From positions 1,550,001 through 1,614,000 of the forward strand of contig JAUDYN010000004.1 of the NCBI GenBank assembly GCA_030407005.1: 64,000 nt of DNA, in the 5' to 3' direction. Positions 57,088-64,000 of this stretch are shown one piece after another. The stretch comes from Desarmillaria ectypa. Its lineage: Eukaryota; Basidiomycota; Agaricomycetes; Agaricales; Physalacriaceae. The translations under genes were made by a program, and so were the position numbers. The notes under the pieces are model-generated. The model had not been told where the DNA came from. It worked only from the letters and a program-made list of their open reading frames with translations, and searched no databases. How positions within the stretch are numbered: position 1 is the first letter of the stretch; each line of letters opens with the position of its first letter.

Positions 57088-59192
57088 ATGAAGTCTATTA
57101 GGAAGTCCCTCAATGGACACAAGGACTCGGTTCGCAACCACATTTCGACCCCCATCCCACTGCCTTCTGTATCCAAGCCCCCTACATCTATTATGCCACC
57201 CCAGAAGGTCATCAAAGCCAACTCGCCATATCGACCACAGGCAGCACAGGAGCTGCCTTTCCAGAAGGGAGATTTCTTTTATGTGCTCGGCGACCAAGGG
57301 TCTTGGTACGAGGCACATAACCCTGTTACTGGTGCTCGCGGACTCGTTCCAAAGGCAATGTTTGAAGAATTTAGCAAGACTTCTTCAATGTGCGTTTCTC
57401 TGTTCTCCATCGATTTATAACTCATATCGCTACTAGTCACTCCAGTCATTCCCCTCCTGCTCCAGAAGCCGCCGCCCCACCATCTAACACTCTGCCAGTC
57501 CTCAGCAAGATGAAACCGCCAAAAACATTCTATGCCATCGTTCTACATGACTTTGAAGCCGAGCGTGCTGATGAGCTTGATGCTAAGCAAAACGACGCCA
57601 TTACTGTCGTCGCACAGTCTAATCGCGAGTGGTTTGTGGCCAAACCCATCGGTCGCCTGGGCCGTCCAGGCCTAATACCCGTCTCCTTCGTCGAGATCCA
57701 TGATCCAGCCACCGGATTGCCGGTTCCCGATGTCGATGCACTCATGGATGGTGGAGAACTACCCAAAGTCGAAGACTGGAAGCGTGCCATGTTTAATTAC
57801 AAACAAAACAGCATCTCTCTGGGGGTCATCGACTCTCCCAACAACCGTGAATCTGTTCCCAACAGTCCGTTTGTCACCCACACTCAGCCACCCACTAATT
57901 CCCAACCCAACGTTCCCGATATCTACGCCAATGGCCCATCGCCTCACCAACAGTTTCAGCCGTATACCGACGTGCAGCCACAGGAGCCGGAGTGCCTCCC
58001 TGAGGGCATTCTCCTTTCTGCGGATGTAGTCTCGTTTCACTTTGAAATGGAGGAGTATTGGTTCCGAATCGATGCCATCTTTCAACCTTACACTCCTTTA
58101 GGCGAGAAGCATCTTCCACCGGCAAAACACTTGATTCTATTTCGGATATACAACGACTTTTATGACTTCCAAGTCTCTTTGCTGAATTCGTTTCCACAAG
58201 AAGCAGGTCGCGAAGAGCCTAACTCGCGTATATTGCCCTTCATGCCCGGGCCGGCCTCAAGTGTCGATGATACTCTCACGGCGACTCGGAGAGCTGAGTT
58301 GGATGACTACTTGCACCGCCTTTGCAATTTGAGCGATGATGGCGCAAAATACATCCTGGAACACCGTGTTGTCAGAGAGTTCTTGGCACTTAAGCCCGGC
58401 GACGTCGAACATCCGGCGGAAGCGAGAGTTGGAGAGGTTGAGGCGTTGATAAAGAACGATTTGTCGAGGGAAATCGAGGAATACGGAAGCGAAGTCCGTG
58501 ATACACTCGGTCGGATGCGGATAGATGAATATGGCGACAAAAGTGATGGATCAGATTATGAGGATGAGGGGTATGCTCCTTCTCCGCAGCGCCAGGCTCA
58601 GGAGCAGCATTCATACGAGCGACATCCGTATGGTCCCTCCAATGGACACCGACCGGCCGACGAACTGAACCTACGCCTACACGCCCATGCTCAGAATCAC
58701 CACCAACAGACCCAGTCCTCGTCCTCATTGAACCATGCACCATCCCCATATACCTCCAACTCGCGGTCAAACTCCCCCATTCCCGATCGCAGTCACTCTC
58801 CTCAATATAGTCAGTCGCGGTGGAATTCAAGCACATCGCACCATGCTTCTGCGTCAACATCTTCCCTACGGAATTCCCAGGCGGGTACCGGTACGCGCTC
58901 CAGATCACACTCTACGTCGACGACGCCGGCGATCTCCCATACGAACCCTCAGACTGCGTTCGTGAAGATCAAGATTTACGACCAGCATTCAGAGGATCTG
59001 ATTGCGATACGAGTGCATCCCAAGGTGACCCGTGCGGAGTTGATGGACAAGGTACAGAACCGGTTGGGTGCAGGCGTTGCAGATCTGCGATATCGAGACA
59101 GTATGACGAACCAATTTGTGGGGTTGCAGGACGACGTGCAGCTGAGGGCTTGGATAGAAGGGACGGACAGGCATGTTCTATACGCTGGTTAG
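57088..59192 (+). CDS. BEM1: Bem1/Scd2 polarity scaffold (SH3-SH3-PX-PB1)
   Basis: Two exons (57088-57389 and 57437-59192) give 685 residues. The domains in order are: a first SH3 (ANSPYRPQAAQELPFQKGDFF, GSWYEAHN, GLVPKAMFE), a second SH3 (YAIVLHDFEAERADELDAKQ, REWFVAKPIG, GLIPVSFVEI), a PX domain (RIDAIFQPYT, HLILFRIYNDFYDFQVSLL, LPFMPGP) and a C-terminal PB1 (FVKIKIYDQHSEDLIAIRV). A Ser/His/Gln-rich disordered region separates the PX and PB1 domains. Bem1 links the Cdc42 exchange factor to Cdc42 and PAK kinases at growth sites; the PB1 domain should bind the Cdc24 partner. The layout is complete and standard. Confidence 0.96.
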
Positions 59193-59572
59193 CCGGTGCA
59201 GGGTGAACAGTAACTGTCAAGAGACTTTGTATGTTTTCCTCATTTTGCTTCTTCTCTCTAAGTTCTTTGACTCTTTGCTCCTTTTTATTTCCTTCGATTT
59301 CTTGTATTTCTCTTGAACTATGGGTATACGTGTGATATGGCTTGACTACAGCTATTACTTTGTTCCCTGTCATGATTCGGTCACTTTGTTGTATATCACA
59401 GAACGAAATATAGGATGTTTTTATATCCATCCAAATGTAACAAAGATGCGATTTTTTCTTGGGATTCTTACATTTTACGCTTTTGCTTTTGTAGATGATG
59501 TCATCACTGACATGTGACTTTCGAGCGGCCAGAGTCGGTCGTCGCCGTATTCGGCCTTGACATCGAACAACA
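59193..59572. other. Intergenic region
   Basis: This gap lies between BEM1 and NDUFA12 on the same strand. Its first part is T-rich, probably the BEM1 3' UTR and terminator. A 65-codon frame at 59320-59517 has no features. Confidence 0.55.
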
Positions 59573-60199
59573 ATGGTCTCGCTACTCCGAACTCTGCGCA
59601 GTGCGCGCCGAGTAGGCTTGAAGGAATGGTGGAGGCAGCTGCAGTACATTGGTGATGCCAAATCTGGTACATATGTCGGCAAGGACCAGTAAGCTGGCTC
59701 TCAGTATCGGGACTAGGGAGGGCGCTGACGATGGATGCAGGTTTGGAAACAGGTACTACGAGAACAGGAACGCGGAGGAGGAAATCCCTGGTGTGCTGCG
59801 CTTATTTTAGAGCATGTGAATGTTGCATATTGACACGAAGGACAGGTCGTCACCGATGGGTAGACTATTCTCAAGTACGCTGGCCGTTACTTCTAGTTAA
59901 CAGTCCACTGATTGTGTCCTGCAGCACTTTTACCAAGCGTCGCAAGTACCTCCCGAATGGCATTCGTGGATCCAGCACATTCGGAAGGATCCCCCAACCC
60001 AGGATTCTATCGTGCAAAGCTCGAGGCAACCATGGCAGCAGGCGAGTGCAGCAGAAAGGCGGCGCATTGGCTCATTAACGATGACTCTCACTAGGAATGG
60101 ACCGAAACTCTGACTGGCACCCGTGGGGCGTACAAGGCATACAACACCGCCGTTCCTAAGATAAATGCTTGGGAGCCCAAAGTAACGTCCCGTGGTTAA
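59573..60199 (+). CDS. NDUFA12: NADH dehydrogenase subunit NDUFA12 (B17.2), complex I
   Basis: Five exons (59573-59688, 59741-59790, 59846-59874, 59925-60041, 60095-60199) give 138 residues. The order GDAKSGTYVGKDQFGNRYYE, then RHRWVDYSQ, VPPEWHSWIQHIRKDPPT and a C-terminal AYKAYNTAVPKINAWEPK matches the B17.2 family, an accessory subunit at the junction of the matrix and membrane arms of complex I. The last intron (60042-60094) has a GC donor (CAG|GCGAGT). Its 3' end lies 33 bp from the convergent L2HGDH stop codon, so the transcripts almost certainly overlap. Confidence 0.95.
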
Positions 60200-60232
60200 A
60201 TTCATTCCGTATCAAGAAAGCAATATTACATC

Positions 60233-61644
60233 CTATTTTTTGAGCAATTCTTCTACCACGTATTCTGCCAATGCCATGCAGCTGGTCAAACCGGGGCTTT
60301 CAATACCCAGAAGACTGATCATAGGGTTTTTCGCACTCCCATCCGACCTGATCACAAAGTCCTGGAAACCGCCGCTTGGCGGGGCTATTTTAGGTCTGAT
60401 TCCAACGTAGTCTGTTTGCATTCCCTCGAGAGATACCTCTGGTAAGTAGCGAGTGATAGCGCTATGCATCTCTGCCAGCCTTGAGCCATCTGGGACGAGA
60501 TGTTGTCTCCAAAAGTCAACTTCTTCCTCAGGGCCGGGAGAAAGCCATTCAAGGTCTGGCCCAAAGCGTACTTTGCCTTGCAAATCGATAGTAAGATGAG
60601 TGCCTAAGGAGTGGAAGGCGTGTGTATTGGGACCTGTCTCTGGACATGGGTAGATGAGGTGGGAGATCCCAGTAATGCCCGGGCCATTATATGATGCATA
60701 TGAGCCTCGTGCAAAGTACATTGGTATATGTTGTTGGGGTGGGAGTATGGAGTTGAGGATAAATGGAGCCGACAGGCCTGCTGCGTTGACAAGAGTATGT
60801 GCAAGAATAGCATCAGGTTCTTGGGCATCACCAGTTAGCATCTGTACGGCCCAGCCGTTTTCTGCCGGGTCGACACGAAGGATTTGGGTAGAGTAGACCG
60901 AATCCATTATGTCCGATTCGAAGCTCTCCATGAGCGTGTGAGAGTCTACTATTCCAGTCTCGGGACACCAGAGCGCGGCTGCTATGTCTGGAGATATATT
61001 CGGTTCCATGGCACGGGCTGCGTCACCACTGATGAGTTCGGTGGGTAGGACAGGTTCATGTTCGTGGAAATATGGAGGTGGCTTGAGACTCCGGGCTTTG
61101 GCATGAAGGTTTTCGATGTAAGGTAGCTGGTCATCATACGCAACGACTATCTTTCCGGTCTTACGATGTGGTATGTGGTGGGAACTGCAGTACTTGTAAA
61201 GCAACTGTCTGCCGCGTAGGCAAAAGCGCGTCTTGAGAGAATCCAGGGGATAATAGAGACCTAAGATACTTTAGAAGCATCCTGGCAGATTCTACCGCAA
61301 TTATTCACCAGAATGTATCACTTCTGAATTTCGAGAACTGAAGCAAGGCCGTTAATGAAGCGCCAATGCATCACAGAGTTGGACTCGCCTGGTTTCTTCG
61401 CCTGGATGGCCATGCCTCTCTATGAGGTAAGTTGTCTTCGAGGGAAGGCTGCGACACAGATGGTGCGCTACTGCTAACCCTACAACGCCTGAGTTTCCTT
61501 CAGCGTTCGTACCACAGACAATTGGTCATATATCTTGCCTCCCCCTACGACGAGGTGATCCACGGAAAATTCAGGCGCCTGGTAGATATAAGGATGAAAT
61601 TGGTCTACAATCAGGCGAAGATACCTTGAACTTGAATTTTGCAT
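60233..61644 (-). CDS. L2HGDH: L-2-hydroxyglutarate dehydrogenase-like FAD enzyme
   Basis: Four exons (61539-61644, 61389-61488, 61309-61337, 60233-61260) give 420 residues. The N-terminus MQNSSSRYLRLIVDQFHP leads to the FAD-binding Rossmann motif VVGGGVVGLAVAHHL and the acidic ribose-binding end TTYLIERHG. Family motifs follow: SRNSEVIHSGLYYP, LCLRGRQLLYKY, ETGIVDSHTLM, LVNAAGLSA, HLTIDLQGKVRFGPDLEWL and LLGIESPGLTSCMALAEYV. The enzyme oxidises L-2-hydroxyglutarate to 2-oxoglutarate, removing a side product of malate dehydrogenase, usually in mitochondria. Two of its three introns have GC donors (61489-61538 and 61338-61388). The short N-terminus could be a targeting signal. Confidence 0.92.
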
Positions 61645-61963
61645 GGGTATTTAGTGCCGCGGTGAGCCCTCGTACTGAACTCATCGCTTGATTTCAAATA
61701 GGCTCTCCCGCGTTCGGGGGAATACTGACTTTCCGGTTCCTACCAATTCGTGACTTGTCAAAGTAATGATACTCGTGCTACAAGCACAAAGAGGTGTTAC
61801 GGTTATATGTGCTAAGTTTAGAGAATACTGCAGCTGTATGAAGAGAGGGAGCGAAAAGATTACCCAAGCCCCTAACATCCCAGAGCTGACGCCAAATAAG
61901 TCATAATACCGACCTGAATTTTCAGAACTTCGTCACGTCCGTTTCGCGCGTCCAGTTCCGAGT
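61645..61963. promoter_or_regulatory. Shared promoter region of L2HGDH and bL12m genes
   Basis: A 319-bp gap between divergent start codons of two genes for mitochondrial proteins. I see no clear TATA or CCAAT element. Confidence 0.45.
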
Positions 61964-62726
61964 ATGACCATGGCAGTATGTTTCCGTTTCTGTTTTTTTT
62001 TTTTTTCCCTCCACTAACTTGATAATTTTTGCAGTCATCGTGTTCCCGCGCTATCCGCCTTTCCCTTCCCCGTTCCCGGTCAGTTCCCTTTTCTCGATGC
62101 CGTCCTTGCCTCATAATTTCATTGCCAGACATTCAATACTCTCCACCTCACGAAGATGTCTGGCAACAGCTACAGAATCAGCAAAGTCAACCCCTCTACC
62201 TCCACCGTCGACCTCCAAAGACGCAACGATAAACCGCATCGTCGACGACATTTCCGGTTTGACCCTCCTACAGGCTGCTGATCTCGTCACACTCCTCAAG
62301 GTGTGTCGGAACGCTGCGTTCAACATTCGTTGTTTTTACGACCATTGTAGTCGCGCCTTAATATACAAGAAATTGCTATCCCAGCCGCGGCGCCTGCAGC
62401 AGCAGCACCCGCAGCAGCCGCCGATGAACCCGAAGCAGAGAAGCCCAAGGAGAAGACCGTATTCAACGTCAAACTCGAGTCTTTCGATGCTGGATCCAAG
62501 CCAAAGGTCATTCGGGAGGTCAAGGCACTGGTGCCAAATCTTACTCTCATAGACGTGCGTCTTCGAACTTTTTTTGGTATGGGAATGTTCACCGACGTAT
62601 CTCTTTCAGGCGAAGAAATTCGTAGAATCGCTACCCAAGGTGCTCAAGGAGAATTTGCCAAAGGAGGAGGCGGAAAAACTCAAAGCGACGTTCGAGGCTC
62701 TGGGCTCAGTCATCACCTTGGACTAA
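61964..62726 (+). CDS. MRPL12: Mitochondrial ribosomal protein bL12m (L7/L12)
   Basis: Five exons (61964-61975, 62035-62078, 62129-62300, 62351-62554, 62610-62726) give 182 residues. A basic, Ser-rich presequence (MTMASSCSRAIRLSLPRSRH) is followed by the dimerisation domain (INRIVDDISGLTLLQAADLV), an Ala/Pro hinge (AAAPAAAAPAAAADEPE) and the C-terminal factor-binding domain (KTVFNVKLESFDAGSKPKVI to GSVITLD). bL12m forms the ribosomal stalk that recruits translation factors and may also touch mitochondrial RNA polymerase. The second in-frame Met (61970) could be the start instead. Confidence 0.95.
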
Positions 62727-62876
62727 AACCATTGTCCATCCCAGTAGATATATACAACCATATAATCACAAATCGCGCGTCCGTCTCATTCCTTATGAGA
62801 TACAATGAGGTCGATATATATATGTCAACGTGAATAAAGCACCTTGACCTAAAAGGTCAGGAAAAATGAATCGCGA

Positions 62877-64000
62877 TCACTCTTCTGAGAGATAGCGATA
62901 CTCAAAGCGGAAATCGCTCTTCTTCCTTTGACACCATGACCCTTCCCAGTCAAAGTACACATAGACCCCTTGCTCGTACTCTTCCGTTATGGCCTGAGGT
63001 TCGGAGTGTCGTTGGAACCAAGTCAGATACTTGACGTGGAATCGCCATGACTGACGTTTCAGTTCCTTAGCCGCAAGATATCTGACGATGATGTCAGTAA
63101 TGCATACATAGGAAAGAGCCTAAGCTCACTGCTGATATGTCCCCGGGAGGAAGTAGAACACATAAAACAGCGTTTCCACATCAAGCTGCGAAAATATGGC
63201 AGGGGTACTCAGCAGAGGATGTGGTGTCTGAGGGTAATACGACGCTGTTTGATAAGGCGTTCTCGGGACATAGTATTTAGGTCTGGCAAAGAAAATTCAG
63301 AAACCCAGTGAGATCAAAGTACATCATAGCATACTTCTCAGTATCCTGTGGCTGAGGCATGCTCGAATAACCACCCTCGAGCATCTTGTGTACGTTATCA
63401 TTGTTCGGCACACGGAGAGCTGCGAGTGACATGAACCGACGAGGAGCAGGAGCATCAAGGCATCACGCACCTTTCTGCTTTACACTCTCAAACGACACTA
63501 CTAGATCTGAGAGAGAGCCAGGGAAGGCGCCCGGAGCAGCCGATGGCCTGTGTTGCTGTTGCACAGAGATTGTCTCGGCTGGTACTTTAACGCCAGGAGG
63601 AAACTGCGGTACTTGCGCTTGTGAAGGCAAAGGTGACGAGCCAGACGTTGAGGGACCAGGCGCTTGCTGAACCTGTTGCGGCAGAGGCGAAGGTTGTGGT
63701 TGTGTCTGCGCTGAGCCGTTGGCGGTCTGGTCAGAGGAGACTGCCAGTGCATGCTACAAACATGTCAGTATTGAAGCATGAATAAAAAGTTAGGTCTGTA
63801 CCAATGCGCTGGGTGACTGGGCAGCCACCTTGAGTTCAGACGCCGACTCTACTGACAGCATTAGATATTCATGCCTGACAAACGACTTAAACACACCTAT
63901 CCGCGTCGCTAACATCCTTTGAGGCGAAGACGTGGCTGCAGGGCCGTCAATTGAACTTGGTACGGCTTCTGACACCGCCGGTGATTCCTGACTGGAATAG
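62877..64000 (-). CDS. NOT5: CCR4-NOT subunit Not3/Not5, C-terminal part
   Basis: Only the 3' part lies in the window; the gene continues beyond 64000. A Gln/Pro/Ser-rich linker leads to [14 protein letters not shown], then [19 protein letters not shown] and the NOT box: [17 protein letters not shown], then [20 protein letters not shown] and [20 protein letters not shown]. The protein ends [12 protein letters not shown]. The last two exons are 63130 onward and 62877-63081, joined across GTYQ-QYLAAK; further introns lie near 63290-63340 and 63423-63472. Not3/Not5 is a scaffold of the deadenylase complex and also senses slow codons on ribosomes. The match to the NOT box is unambiguous. Confidence 0.93.

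Noticed and set aside
1..64000. Search for transposon ends, CRISPR arrays, rRNA and long repeats
   Set aside because: By eye I found no reverse transcriptase, transposase, integrase, long terminal repeats or spaced direct repeats; a dot plot would be needed to exclude short or degenerate copies.

Overview
The window is nuclear DNA of a filamentous basidiomycete, most likely a mushroom-forming agaricomycete. It is gene-dense, most genes are cut by introns of about 45-60 bp, it carries a class I hydrophobin, and it holds families typical of mushrooms: DUF6534 membrane proteins, F-box and BTB proteins, TKL-like kinases and a multi-intron P450. I re-spliced the genes by hand, using GT-AG or GC-AG borders together with codon phase. 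Most multi-exon models close exactly in frame.

Left part (1-6.2 kb): the 5' part of a Ser-rich disordered protein, LEU1 (isopropylmalate isomerase) and a small conserved protein, all on the minus strand. Accessory stretch (6.4-25 kb): a kinase with an MLKL-type N-terminal helical domain, two DUF6534-type seven-helix membrane proteins, a cytochrome P450, a BTB protein, a Tra2-like RNA-binding protein, an F-box gene and a hydrophobin. The housekeeping gene MDM10 and a strange RPB10-like gene lie among them.

Housekeeping stretch (25.6-51.9 kb): an RGG protein, SmG, a PPR-like mitochondrial protein, a HAM1-like protein, a large disordered protein, a PX protein, a small mitochondrial protein facing the METTL3-type m6A methyltransferase, a Mei5/Sfr1 recombination protein facing the TORC2 subunit HbrB, a decayed aminoglycoside-phosphotransferase-like gene, and Bfa1/Byr4. 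Right end (53.4-64 kb): a probably decayed secreted aspartic protease, SND2/TMEM208, the polarity scaffold Bem1/Scd2, NDUFA12, L-2-hydroxyglutarate dehydrogenase, mitochondrial ribosomal protein bL12m and the C-terminal part of the CCR4-NOT subunit Not3/Not5.

Most genes are not functionally linked. The visible themes are mitochondrial biogenesis and respiration (MDM10, PPR-like protein, NDUFA12, L2HGDH, bL12m), RNA processing (Tra2, SmG, METTL3, Not3/5) and growth control and polarity (HbrB/TORC2, Bfa1, Bem1). I found no CRISPR array, no intact transposon, no tRNA and no rRNA gene. No clearly new multi-gene system stands out. The best leads are six GC-AG introns, three or four decaying genes, the MLKL-domain kinase, and an unexplained 2.4-kb stretch at 40.6-43.0 kb.
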